From Lumnitzera littorea (Eukaryota; Streptophyta; Magnoliopsida; Myrtales; Combretaceae), in NCBI GenBank assembly GCA_024138015.1, contig JAMXBB010000009.1, positions 10,535,661 to 10,599,660 of the forward strand: a DNA stretch of 64,000 nucleotides. Reading direction: 5' to 3'. The notes beneath the pieces are model-generated. The model did not search any database, had not been told where the DNA came from, and worked only from the letters and a program-made list of their open reading frames with translations. Below, piece after piece: positions 1-11,500 of the stretch; the first letter of the stretch is position 1; each line of letters starts with the position of its first letter. A program made the translations under genes and the position numbers.

Positions 1-1986
1 GTCTAACAATACTCTCACTTCCCGGGGTAGCCCTACTCCTTCATCTCTAACAGGTGCCTGACCAACATAATGGTCGGCTCATTAGCATCGATGGCCTCTC
101 AGAGTTTGGCTCTACTCATCACCAGAGCCTTCTTCGATCCGCAAGCAAGTTCAATCTGCAATTTTTTAACTTCACTCGGTGACATCAAGTTCAGTGTAAT
201 CTTTTGACCATCCTTCTCGAACATATACGTGTCTTGCATTCGTCATGGATAACTCTCCTATCAAACAACTATAGTCAGCCAAGCAACACATATAAGGCAC
301 ATATAAGCAGCACATTGTAAAGAATTTCATCAGAATAATGTCCGATAGTGATTAGCAGTAGTACTTACCGGGTGATACGTAGTGCTCTTTCCTTAATCAA
401 CCAATCCAACTTGTACGGCCTTGGATGTGCAATAGTCGACAGTTTTGACCTTATGATTAGATCGATCGATGCCACATTTGTACAACTTCCACTATCAATA
501 ATTAGTGCGCTCACTTGATTATTCACTCTACAGGTTATATAAAACTAGTTCTCCCTCTGCTCCTCCTCCCATGAGGGTTCTAAGTTCATTGCACATTAGA
601 CAACCAAGATCAACTGGTCCAAATTCTCAACAAATACATCCTCTTCAATTAGTTCCTTCTCGACAGCTTCTTTCTTGGTAATGTTCTCTTCCTCAGGTTC
701 TTCATTAGTACTTTCTACCTCTAACTTTAGGATATCTCCCTTGATGACCATAGTCCTTCAATTCGGGCACTAAGCAACCATATGTCCAAACTCTTGATAC
801 TTGATCTGGCTCGTCTTCTTACCAGATCCTTAACCTTTCTCATAAGTTCGGGTTTGCACGTTGCTGTCAGGTCGATCTTTCTACTTGGCTTAGACATCCA
901 CCTTTCAAATCGGTTCAGTACTTGACTAAGCTCAGTAACTTCCCTGTCCTAGTTGGCAGTCTAGTCGATACTCAGTTTCTTTTCCACCTCTCCACTCATT
1001 AGGCTATTATAATCGCTTCATCTATCGTGGTAAATCGTTAGAGCTCCACAATGTCTCAAATGTCACCTTGTAACCCAGTAAGAAACCTAGAGATTATCCA
1101 TGTTGGTGGTTCCTCCACTTCACATCAGATCATGAACATTTGGAATTCATAAACATACTCGTCAACTATTTAGCCTCCTTGTCTCAAAGCTTGACACCAA
1201 GTAAAAGTGTCTTGCAAATAAGTATCCGGCATGAATCTGTTTCTTAGTATTCTTTTCATTTTAGGCCAAGTATTAATCTTTCGATAGCCTTCTCGCCTCC
1301 TCATAGCCTGGAAATTCTTCCATCATATGATAACATACCTAGAGAACTCAATAGCAGCGGTTCTCACTTTTTTTGTAATCTTCATACTGATAATAGTCAA
1401 AAACATGCTCCACTTTTCCTTCCCATTCTAAATATTCATTAGCACTCCCAAATCCATTAAAGCTCGGAATCTGAAGCTTCACACGATCAGATGCTTTAGG
1501 GACTCAAGCTCGCTCTTCTTAAAAATACTCTTCCCCGTCCTCTTCATCCAGTTCTCTCGAGTCTATCCTTCGTCTAACTCGTCCACTTACTTTTCCACCT
1601 CGAATTGGTTGAGCTATGTTTTGACCTCTAGCAAGTCGAGCAACTTATAGGGTGTTAGGCATGGCTTCAGGAGGTCGATAAGCCAACACATGAACAATTT
1701 AGGTTAAATCCACTAAAAGGTTAGCTACATCATCAAGTCTCTCGTCAGTACTTCTTGGAGTACCTTTAGATTGTCGGCCGTAGTGGACAACACCGATGTT
1801 ATCATCTCTAGCCCTAATATCAACACGTAAATCCGTCATTTCTCCAAACCAGAAACTAAACAACCAACAAACATAACAGCTAAGATAAATACAGTAACTT
1901 GCTTTGTTTCACACATGCAAAACCAAGCATAAATAGAACTTCGAAAACAAACTACAACTCAAGTGAAACCTCTACTCTAATACCAA
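1..1986 (-). pseudogene. Decayed Ty3/gypsy retrotransposon, gag to protease part
   Basis: Read on the minus strand this is the 5' internal part of a Ty3/gypsy element, from the primer-binding site near 1986 through gag into pol; it continues beyond base 1. Visible pieces in order: a retrotransposon gag segment around 1230-1450 (residues like NEYLEWEGKVEHVFDYYQYE, then a matrix/capsid stretch ending near RNRFMPDTYLQ), a degraded CCHC zinc knuckle near 770-800 (QEFGHMVA then a stop, then CPN), and an aspartic protease active site near 485-510 (ALIIDSGSCTNVA, the DSG triad), followed by a linker near 180-235 (KDGQKITLNLMSPSEV). The frame shifts at about 1370 and there are many in-frame stops, so it cannot make a polyprotein. 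RT, RNase H and integrase would lie outside the window. Recognition rests on motif order, which is typical of the superfamily. Confidence 0.85.
1971..1986 (-). other. Primer-binding site of the first gypsy element
   Basis: On the minus strand the sequence TTGGTATTAGAGTAGA lies just inside the LTR edge. It is a diverged form of the initiator-Met tRNA complement (TGGTATCAGAGC) used by most plant gypsy and copia elements to prime minus-strand DNA synthesis. It marks the border between the LTR-like region at higher coordinates and the gag leader at lower coordinates. Confidence 0.6.
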
Positions 1987-1988
1987 GA

Positions 1989-2860
1989 TGATGCGAACCA
2001 TAACCAAGAACAGACAAGGTCGGTCGCTGAATGGGTTCAAACTTGCTAAAAGTCTAGAAGAGGAGGTGATAAGAAATGTGCAAAAGAAGAAAACGAATGA
2101 AAAGTAAGCAAATCCACGAACAGCTCCAATGGATATGACACACCAATGAAACTTCTGAAGACTCACAACACAACTCAATATGATACACCAATTGGACTGG
2201 TGAGGTTACTCACCACCTAGCCTTGCTTAAGGGTTAGGATAAGAGTGAAATGAAAGTAAACAATCAATGTTTACAAAATGAAGAAGAGTATTCAAAACAT
2301 TGATGGTAGTCTGATCTATTACGGCTACATGTACAAGGGGTATTTATACCCAAGAACTTAGGAAAACTTGCCTAAAAGGAAAAAAGACAAAAAGGGTATT
2401 TCCATAAAGAAGTAATGTACAAGAAAATAAAGGGTAAAAAGGAATATTAAAAAAAAAACAATGATTAGTATAACAGATTCTTCATGTAGTACTACACGCA
2501 TAGCATGAGCGCATTGGTGATGTTGTTGGAAGATGTAGGCAATAAGGTCAGGTTACTTGTTCGAGTAAGGGTGACTGATTAGCTTAGGGTCTATCTCTTA
2601 GCTTCTCGGCAAAGGTGGTGTCGAGAAACTAGACGGTTCAAACATAACTAAGTAGACACACATGGTTTGGTAGCTCTCTCGACATTCAACAATTTGGCAT
2701 ACTTCAAAGAGATGAGTAATCATTCGACTCGGTATACAAAGTGACTTGGCAAATAGATACTCGGCTTCGACAGGGGTCAGTTGGAGTAAGAAGATCAGCC
2801 CTGTCATTCTTCAAGCTTGGTTACAGGTCAAAGGCTTAGTAGCCTAATTCCTATCGTGTT
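1989..2860 (-). mobile_element. 5' LTR-like region of the first gypsy element
   Basis: The inner edge next to the primer-binding site is well placed (minus strand ends GCATCA); the outer edge is approximate. On the minus strand it holds a TATA-box-like GGGTATAAATACCCC at about 2338-2353, a good candidate core promoter for the element. Short blocks recur in the second LTR-like region at 3398-4200: AATATGA-CACACCA, ATACAAAATGAA and GACAAAAAGGGTA. This supports both being divergent LTRs of one family. No long open frame is present. Confidence 0.55.
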
Positions 2861-2879
2861 ATCTATTAACTTACATCGC

Positions 2880-3353
2880 AGTAACTAGACTCTCAATAAG
2901 ATTAGTGAGTCCATCAAGCTTATCATCAACTAACCCTAGAGTGTTATTACCAATATCACTATGATCAAGTTAAGCACTATTACTCTGGTCACCAATAATA
3001 CCTTGAACACTCGAATCTAAGATGATGTAACACTTTCTTAGTAGAATGACAATACAATACACAACAAACACTTCTAGTCACCATCCAAGATTGTACTAAC
3101 ACGACAACTTCAACACCTAACAATCACTCAAACATAACAAAAATGACTTGCTCTATTTTCACAATGAAGAATAAAGTAAAACAGAGTAACAACAGAAACT
3201 ATACTTACCAATACACAAACTTTCGCTATACATCTCAAAGCTTCAGAACTTACTTCAAACAAATACACTAAAGCAGCTAAAGAAAAACATAGTAGCCACT
3301 ATCAGCAAATACGAACCAAAACTTCACTACAACTTTACAAACTCCCTTCCAGA
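2880..3353 (-). mobile_element. Leader fragment of a second, related gypsy element
   Basis: This stretch resembles the leader of the first element (about 1690-1970) in the same orientation: phrases around 'catcaagctt-atcatcaact', lists of 'caccaata-atac', and a CA-rich segment with 'acaaacataac'/'gacttgctct' recur. It carries no gag. It sits between the outer part of the first LTR and a second primer-binding site, so a second element copy (or a recombined product) lies head-to-tail with the first. Confidence 0.45.
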
Positions 3354-3397
3354 ACCATGCTCTGATACTAGCAAAACCATGCTCTAATACTAGCGAA
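3354..3397 (-). repeat. 22-bp tandem duplication of a tRNA-Met primer-binding site
   Basis: Two adjoining 22-bp units, at 3354-3375 and 3376-3397, each read on the minus strand as TAGTATCAGAGCATGGT or TAGTATTAGAGCATGGT, which matches the usual plant LTR primer-binding region (TGGTATCAGAGC). The units differ at two positions. The duplication places two potential priming sites next to each other at the LTR edge. Confidence 0.6.
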
Positions 3398-4200
3398 ATC
3401 AATATGTCTCCAGGGTTGAACACACAACGAAGCACCACAACGAAGAGAACTAAAAGAGAATAAAAGAAGACTAACAAAGCTCAACCAGCTACCAACTAAA
3501 TATGACACACCAATCAATTATACTTGGCCTATAATTTGTCGAATATGACTCATTGGTCTAAACTATAGAATCACTTGTCACTACTTCTTGCTAAAGAGAA
3601 TCGATAAAAGTTAAAAAAGATAATAAGAATACTAAGGTTACTCAAAAGAAAACTTGTAATAATCTGATAATGAAGTGATTGATTAGGTCTGTATACAAAA
3701 TGAATAGGGGTTATATATTAGCCCCATTAGGGTTACAAGCACATATGAAAAGACAAAAAGGGTAATTTACAATTAGAATACATGAAATATACTAAAAAGG
3801 GCAAAAGAAATAAAGAATACTCAGTACGGAAAAATAAAGAATCCTTTTGGGACGTTATGCTAGAAAACACATGCTATAAGGTAGCTAATCTCTCTAAAAT
3901 ATAGTACAATTCAAACAAAATGAGGAAGAAGAGGGTATACAGTTAGAGTCAACCTGATTTGGGTTAAGTCAATCCTCAACCAATCAATCACTAATGAATA
4001 TTCACCTCCAACTGGGGTCGGATCTTGGTCAGTTTGAAAGCTCGGTTTTGGACAATTGTTGAGGCTGATATGCTTAAATATTATCAGGATTATGGTACGG
4101 TTGCTTAGCAGGTAAGCATGCCTACTTAGAGGGTCAACACATCTATTCGGTAGCTCCAAAGACAATATTAGTGCATGTGAAAGCTTGGTACTCAAGTCGA
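3398..4200 (-). mobile_element. LTR-like region of the second gypsy element
   Basis: Follows the duplicated primer-binding site and shares short blocks with the LTR-like region at 1989-2860 (AATATGACACACCA, GTATACAAAATGAA, GACAAAAAGGGTAA). On the minus strand GGCTAATATATAACCCC (about 3708-3724) corresponds in position to the TATA-like box of the first LTR. The outer boundary is not defined; I stopped where similarity fades. The small open frames here (for example 3911-4216) look like chance. Confidence 0.45.
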
Positions 4201-5690
4201 CAGTAGAGTACATCATAGAGGTTGGAATAGGAATTCTTATCCTAGATGAGGCTACGAGCTATTATTCTCCTTGTAAGTTCTTGGAGTCTTCTAGAACGAC
4301 TGCACTTGATTGGTCTAGAGAGTTGATTCCTATCAATAACCTAAGTCAATTACACAAGTCAACATCATTACCTACACCTACAACTGAAAAACAAGCCCCT
4401 AAAGAGTAAGTTGAAACTTAGTAGGGAAATTGCAAACACATGTGCATGAGCAACATATATCATCATCACATGCATTTTAGAAAAGGGCAAATGCAACAAT
4501 TATCATTTAGTTATCTTTATTATGGTCGACAAACAATACAGTCTTAATGTTTTAAGATTTGGAGTAACTCAAGAGGCTTACACACACATATATGAGTAAT
4601 ACCATATAATATTGGTGTTAGATACTATCTAACGCTCTTGCATCCATAAGTCAACATAAATCTACCATATCTTTTCTAGGTACAAATCTACTAAAGATAA
4701 CATCACATAAGGATCATTAGGATGCCTTATCAACACATTGGTATCCCTAAAATGTTAGCTACAGCCACAAATACCAACACATATTTATTGAAGCCTCGTA
4801 GAATGCATTGTTTTTATCCTAACAAGAACAACCATACAAGTATTTGTACTTGAACTAGCTGCACCATTAACTTGGTCCATAAATACTTCTTAGAACTTGA
4901 TATCAAGATTAAAACTTAAAACTTGACACATTAACTACACCCTTAATCTGCTACCCTTACTTTATCCTCTATGAGACCCCTTAAGGATTATTTGATCAAA
5001 CATTACGAAAAGCTGTTAAAATGAGTTTAATTTTGATAAAGAGATCTAAAAACATTTGATAATGATGTTGGAAATAGATTTTTAAATCAAAAGGATCATT
5101 TATAAAAAGGTAAAAGAAGGTTCAAAGAGCAAAGGAAGGTGCACAATCGTATGGGGATCATATATCTCACTACCCCTATACCTTATTGACTAGTAATCCT
5201 TGCTCAACACATGAACATGTTGTTGCCGTATATCTCTTTGGTCTTTGTAACTTGCCCAATTTGATTGGAAAACACTCTTTCAAACCACTTTGCACTCACT
5301 AAACACCTTTTCCTTTCATCCATAACCCAATAACCATCAACACTCAATTGCACACAACTCGCTTTCAAAAGCCTGTTGCACCACCATGAATCCTTAAGAA
5401 AACTAAACTTAAGAAGAAAAATCAAGATTCAAAAGTGAGAACTTACTTGTTTTTTTATGAAAAACCACCAACACTACACAATCGAAACACATTTTATCTG
5501 CACAACACACAATTCCATACACAAGATTATTAAGAATTTGCTTCAAATAAACTCAAAACTTAACAAGACTCGTAACTCACCCTTATTAAAAAACAAACTT
5601 AGGATTCCTTTTATTTTTGTCTTTCATTCTCGCAACGATGAGTCGTTTCTTGCTTCTTGGTGTTAAGATGTTAAAGGAATTGCCCAAGAT
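4200..5690. other. Intergenic, no gene seen
   Basis: AT-rich DNA with short chance open frames on both strands (4185-4409, 5204-5425, 5457-5666) that lack recognisable domains. Nothing further is supported. Confidence 0.5.
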
Positions 5691-5694
5691 TTTT

Positions 5695-5874
5695 CCAAGA
5701 ACATGAAAAAAGGGAAAGAGGGATGGTGGGAAAGATATGTATCCTTTTAAAAATAAGGTAGTTTGGAAAATTTTTGAATTATTTCCAGGAACATGAAAAA
5801 AGGGAAAGAGGGATGGTGGGAGAGATATGTATCCTTTTAAAAATAAGGTAGTTTGGAAAATTTTTGAATTATTT
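5695..5874. repeat. 90-bp tandem duplication
   Basis: Two adjacent 90-bp units: ACATGAAAAAAGGGAAAGAG begins at 5701 and again at 5791, and both units run to TTTTTGAATTATTT. Apart from the junction only one base differs in the body (GGGAAAGAT versus GGGAGAGAT), so the duplication is recent or homogenised. It has no coding content. Confidence 0.9.
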
Positions 5875-6799
5875 ACAAACTTCCATTACTCATAAAACTT
5901 ATTTTATAACCCTTATTTTATTTATTTATTATTATAAAACTAGGCATCGCAATATATTTAATATTATCGTTTTATTGAATTAATTATTATACACCAATTT
6001 AAAGCTAACATGTATCGTGGATAAATAAAAACTTAACAAATTTGATGAAATATTCTATTCTTATAAGCGTTTGTAAGCGTTAAAATTTAAATATTATGAT
6101 TTAAAAGTATAATATCTATACATGCACCCACACCTACACACATATATTGTGTGTATGTGTGCTCGCGCGCACGCGTATTTATGTGTATATATATGTATGT
6201 TTGTATGTGTGCGTGTATATATATATATACATGAACCTTTGAAATGGAGAATGTGATAAGCAGGGATTCTCAGGAGATGCAATTTGGTGAAAAGGATGGT
6301 CTAGAGTCTAAAAGCACAGGCGAATCACACGAAGAACGCTATGAAAGAAATTTATTTAATAAGCGACAGAACATATATGGCAAGAACCAGAATCCTCCAG
6401 AGAAAGGACCTTAGGAAAAATGAGTGGCCAACTTGCCTAGATCTTTGTCAAAAACCTAGTGCCACCACTAAATTTCTGAATTTGAAGAGACTGGATGCTC
6501 ATGATTTGTGATGCTGATAGGTTGTTTTATGTTGTTTCCTTTTCATTTATGATGATCCGAATCCTTCGAAGATGATGCCATTAGAAGTTTTTCCATTAAG
6601 TGCAATTCACAGAGTAAATGCAAGTTTGTGGATAGGAATTTCTACGGTACAATCGATCAGAGGGTCTAGTTGCTCAATAGAAATTCCCTAATGGAATGGA
6701 GAAAAAAGAAAACCAACTTTCTAGTCTAAGACATCTTCAGATAAAATTCCATGCATGCTAGCTAATAACTAAAACCAGCATACTGTGTGTTATCTTGTT
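5875..6799. other. Intergenic DNA with a purine/pyrimidine-alternating tract
   Basis: No gene is seen. About 6130-6232 is a run of alternating TG/CA and TA steps including GCTCGCGCGCACGCG, the kind of sequence that can form Z-DNA or an unstable microsatellite. A minus-strand open frame at 6094-6282 merely reads through this low-complexity stretch. Confidence 0.6.
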
Positions 6800-7320
6800 T
6801 TACATGGTACAATGATTTAAGTCCACAAATAGCAGCTTCTGTCCTTGCAATTTTTCCATAACAATTCCTTCTAATGCAGCCAGTCGCGTTTGTTCATCTT
6901 CAAGCATATAACAACTCAAGATGAATTGCGCTTCCACATTAGCTTTCAGGACTTGTCTGATCAAAGCTCTGTAAGCCAGCATCTTCTTCCAAGAATGAGA
7001 AGAATCTGAAGACACCTTATTTCTCGTGAGTTATGATTCTTGTAACCTTTATTCAGGCAATCAAGAGACATTGTTATTGCTAAATGTGGATTCAAAGTCA
7101 TCACCAGGACCTTGCTTCGGCATACTAAGTGTCTCTTCTTGGCTTTAGCTCCAGTCATCCAACGCCCTTCCTTTCCTTCTCAATAAGAGAAGCAACTACA
7201 TTCAACTATAGACCTTTTATTATATTATGGTCTGTTCTTCGCAGAACCTGATGTTATAGCATCTTCCAGATGCTCATTAATAACATCGCCCAAAGGAATG
7301 AGCCCCTCAATGCAAGATCA
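6800..7320 (-). pseudogene. Unidentified coding-like remnant downstream of PDAT1
   Basis: Minus-strand text here reads like protein in several frames that do not join. One frame (7015-6800 and a little upstream) gives SSDSSHSWKKMLAYRALIRQ followed by a Leu/Ala/Glu-rich amphipathic stretch (VLKANVEAQFILSCYMLEDE). About 7070-7140 another frame reads LSMPKQGPGDDFESTFSNNN and then meets a stop. About 7270-7310 yet another gives GLIPLGDVINEHLEDAITSG. The composition is non-repetitive and protein-like, suggesting exons of a decayed gene, or a small real gene with introns I cannot place. I do not recognise the family. It lies on the same strand as PDAT1, about 370 bp past its probable poly(A) site. 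Confidence 0.35.
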
Positions 7321-7513
7321 TCATTATTCATGAATTATGTTTACACAAAACAAGAAGAGAAATCTCATCATTTGGTCTATTTCAATCGTTGTGCTAGTTG
7401 TGCATCAGTCGTCAGATTGACATGAGAATCCGAAGATAAAAAATACATCTATTACCCAAAGGTGAAACTGCAAGATGACAATGCATAAAACACCATGCAT
7501 CTCTAACTAATTA

Positions 7514-7514
7514 A

Positions 7515-7549
<35 letters not shown>
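7514..7549. repeat. (TG)n(TA)n microsatellite
   Basis: A compound dinucleotide repeat, seven TG units followed by about eleven TA units, in the intergenic DNA between the PDAT1 3' end and the coding-like remnant. The rest of 7320-7690 shows nothing else. Confidence 0.9.
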
Positions 7550-7689
7550 GAACAAGGGAAATATAAGGCTAAACATCAACAACACGCTGAACTCACTAAC
7601 TGGGGAAAAGAAGGTGATAAGAAACCACAAGCCTGAATTCAAAAACCAAAAGCCATTGTATATAGAACTAAGAGTAAGAAAAACAAAGG

Positions 7690-8562
7690 GTAATTAAAGA
7701 TAAAGAAACGACTTTATTGTGCAAATGTATACATTTATAGCCCATATGAAATTTTAAAAGCATATTACTTAAAGCAACGGGGTTCATGAATATGATACAT
7801 TATGCACATTTTGCAGTTCTAGAAACTAAGAGCTGCAGGGCACATCAGCAGCAAAAATCTCGATCACATGAGCATCATAGAGAGATCAAACCAGCCAAAA
7901 GTACACCTGCATCCTTTCAGCAGTCCTGCTACTGACTTTTCGGTAAATCAGTCCACATATTGTTACCATCCAATAGCTGGAGGCAAGTTGAATTACGAAG
8001 GTATATGGTGACATAAAGTTGCCATCTGATGATCAGCCAAAGCCAAATGCCAAAAGCCGATAATAAGCAAAAATGTAGCAAGGAGAAGCTTCAGCTGAGT
8101 TCTCTGTGAACGAATTTGTTGAACTTATCATCCAATGAAGGTTGCTGGATGGAAAGATAAATTAGATCAACTAAAAGAAGAAATCTTTCAGTAACCATGT
8201 TCTTAAAAAGGAATATTGGAAGAAATGAATATATTTTGCATGCTTTGCAGTCACATGCAAACTCCTCACATAATTTATAAGTCTAGTGAGGGAATTTCCA
8301 GCAGACACTAATAAGAAGCTTAGCATAATTTCCCACTTTTCCCAAGTCCTCTCTCTCCTAGTTGGAATGCATTTTGTCCAATAATTCACAATGCAGATCC
8401 AGGATAATACTATAGTTAACAATTATGGATCCGATCGAGAAATTACTGGCCACATGAAGCAGAACAGAAACTTCTTTCCCATTATAAGATTTAAATAGGG
8501 AGCAGATCATCCTGGCTAACTATTGCTTATAATCATAAATCATAAAATACATACCATAAAGA
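7690..8562 (-). other. PDAT1: PDAT1 3' UTR with an intron and a poly(A) signal
   Basis: After the PDAT1 stop codon, the minus strand reads eight untranslated bases and then a strong donor, ATG|GTATGT (intron from 8554). A matching acceptor, TTTCTTCTTTTAG|TTGATC, ends at 8171, giving a 384-bp intron. The following exon (8170 to about 7690) is T-rich and ends with a canonical AATAAA at 7718-7713. The intron is so close to the stop (within 50 nt) that it would not be expected to trigger nonsense-mediated decay. Splice sites are inferred from consensus only. Confidence 0.55.
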
Positions 8563-11500
8563 TTAGAGTGCCAAGTTTATCTTCTCAGACCACTTAAATA
8601 TGTCAGAGTAAACTTGATCACCTCCCAAATCTTCCCCGGTAGCCCCTGCTGCCACCCTCATGATATCCTCAATCAATGCAAAGTTTCCCATAATATCAAC
8701 ATGAGCACCACTGAGGGTACCTCTTCCCTCTAATAGATTAGCTGGAGGAGCATGATCATACTCCCTAACATAAGTACGAATCCCTGAAGGATTAAATCTG
8801 GTTTTACCCCTCCAACCTTTGGCACACATGAAACCAGCACTCAGAACAGGTACAGTTTCATCGCCATCAACATTGTAGACACCATCTTTCAAACAGCTAT
8901 CTTCATCTGTGCCCTCAGCTGAAGTATCAATCTGAAAAGGAATGTAACACTCAGCAGCAGGAGATAACTTGTATACATAAGCTCTCTCGGTTGGGATGCC
9001 CACTCCATACATTGAAATAATTTCCATCTCAGGAGCATTTGGTAATCTACAAAAACCACAGAGAGGGAAGAGTTGCACTTAGTAATTATGGTATCAATGA
9101 TGAAAATGGCTACAAAATATTTACGGTGAATCTCTTAATCAAAACAAGGTGACCATCCAAGCAAACAGAGAATTTTTAAATTTAGCGCATGGCAGCTTTG
9201 ATTTCACCTCCATAAACGTTCCACCCTATACCAACTTTATGGTGTAAAATTACAGAATTTAAACAAACCGGTATAACTTTTTCCAAAAGCAAAACAGGAT
9301 TCACTGATTCTACTCTTTGACAATTCTACAACAATTTTAAAAAATCAAGAACACGCAGTCTCTTGCTATTTGTCATGATTTTGTATTCCATTTGATCTGA
9401 CTTGATGAATCAGCTTCCTCATCGTTCCAAATTTGCAATTGGTTTAGAATCAATCTTCAGAAAGAAGATGTAAAGCAAATTCAAAGATAAAAATTCTTAC
9501 TTTGTCTCCAAAGGATTGGACCAATATTTGTAATGTTTATATTTTGGATCGTCCAAATTATCAGCAATTCCATAAGAGAAATGGACACTACCACGTGCCA
9601 TCATCTTTGGTGCAACAAAATTGAGAAGCTCTACAATCGAATCAGCAGTGTAAACTTTGTATTCTGCAACAGCTCTGATGCCCTCAATCCCCATGTCATG
9701 GTACTCCGTCCATACATCTTGACAAGAAGAATTCGCAAGAGTACAACCTTTTTCAGCGTCCTGCAAAAGTAAAATACTAAAGATAAGACATCGAATCAGG
9801 ACAAACAACTAGCCCATCTAACAGCATCTGAAAAACTATTCGCAAGTCTAGGTTATACTGACAACATTACAGCAACCAATTGCAAGAGAAATCTACCAGG
9901 CCACCACCCAAAATGTAGTTTTACGCTAAAGAACATTCTGAATACAGGTGCATTTCTGCAAAATATTTTTCCAGTGGAAACATAGACCCATCCAGACATT
10001 TACCCAAGCAGCACGTCATATAACAAATAGTAAAATGAAGTCAAATAACTGAGAAAAAGAAAAGGTAAAAAAGCTAGCTCGAGATCTTTCTTTTTATTGA
10101 AAAATGAAGATCAGGAGATGTTGGGGAGTTGAGTACAGACATGCTTGATCCAAAAATACCCTAATTCGAAGATGCTTATGTAAGCAAGTGCAAGATAATG
10201 GACATAGAAATGGAGAATAAAGTAAAGATTTTGACATAAAATAGCCATTTGACATACCCTAAAATCAACTCTCTCAATCTCAGAAGTAGGAGCCTCTGCC
10301 ACCTCTTTTCCAAATGATATAATCCTTCCATAATTAACTTTTTTCTGTGGAATGGAATCATCTTTCCCGTTTTCAGTAGCAACAGCTGAATCATTTATCT
10401 TCTTCTTACACTTTTTAGCACTACAAACTTCTTCAGGAGACCAATCAAGACCACCCCATATGGTATCACCACCTTTTGGTATCATTGACATGGTCGAATC
10501 CCATGTCCGTGTCATCTTCATTACGTGTTGCAACGTTTGAAGGCGAAATAAATCATTACTCAAGAAACCTGGTGCAATGGCCCTGGATTCAAGCAAAAGT
10601 TTCAGTCATGTGCAATTCTTTAATATCAAAAATTAGGCTTTATTGTTTTATTCATGCAATTCAATTTGTACTTATTTTTAATGAGAGCTTGGTGATATAA
10701 GGATGGGAAAGGAAAAAAAAAATGAATCCCGGATCTCATGTCCTTTGAATATGTTTCCTTCTTCCCACAATTTATTAGGACTCCAAGAAATGGGTGACTA
10801 GGGGACAACATCTTTTTATCCTCACCCTCACATCCTTACTAACCTCTCATTAGCGGATTCCATGAAAATTCCATGGATTTAACCATTATTAAGACCTCAA
10901 GGTAAGCCATGGATCGGCTGCTAATGAAATGATGTGAGAAACAACATGCAAACATAGCATTTACCCAAAAGAGAAAAAGGAAAAAAAAAAAAAGCAACTT
11001 AAAATTTATGATGAGCAATTTAAACCGAAGTGCTAAATGTTTGAATATCAATGATGGGAAATATGTCTAGTTGCAGCAAGCATAATGAAGCAAGACATAT
11101 CCCAAACAAATAGAACCACTTGAGTTCTAGTTTGTTCAACATTATATCAATGGCACATACCTGATGAATAAATTGAAGAAAGATGTCAATATCAATTGAT
11201 CATTGAGTAAGATAGAAGGATGTCCTTTTCAAATCCATATCAAAGGGCAACCATAATTTAATCCTTGGCATGTCACAATTAAAAAGGGAAAACAAGTAAT
11301 AACCTGGCAACAGCGACATCCTTAGCTTCAGCAGAGAAAAGTCCAGCCACAGCCTTTGGAACTCCTAGTAATGGTCCACCAATATTCAGTACTGCTTTTA
11401 TATGCTTGGAGCACCAGTCAGGTCCCCCACCACCACCCATTGGAGCTGGTGTCTCAACCCATTTCATGAAGTGTAGGAAATACAAAACACCCATAGAATG

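Noticed and set aside
6094..6282. Minus-strand frame of Tyr/His/Thr/Ile repeats
   Set aside because: Pure translation of the alternating CA/TA low-complexity tract.
8171..8422. 83-aa minus-strand open frame just after PDAT1
   Set aside because: Falls within the inferred 3' UTR intron and shows no recognisable protein features.
9533..9772. Plus-strand open frame across a PDAT1 exon
   Set aside because: It is the antisense shadow of PDAT1 exon 5 (9501-9760).
10111..10596. Long minus-strand frame extending past PDAT1 exon 4
   Set aside because: Residues after the donor at 10258 are intron read-through; the true exon ends at VDFR with GTATGT following.
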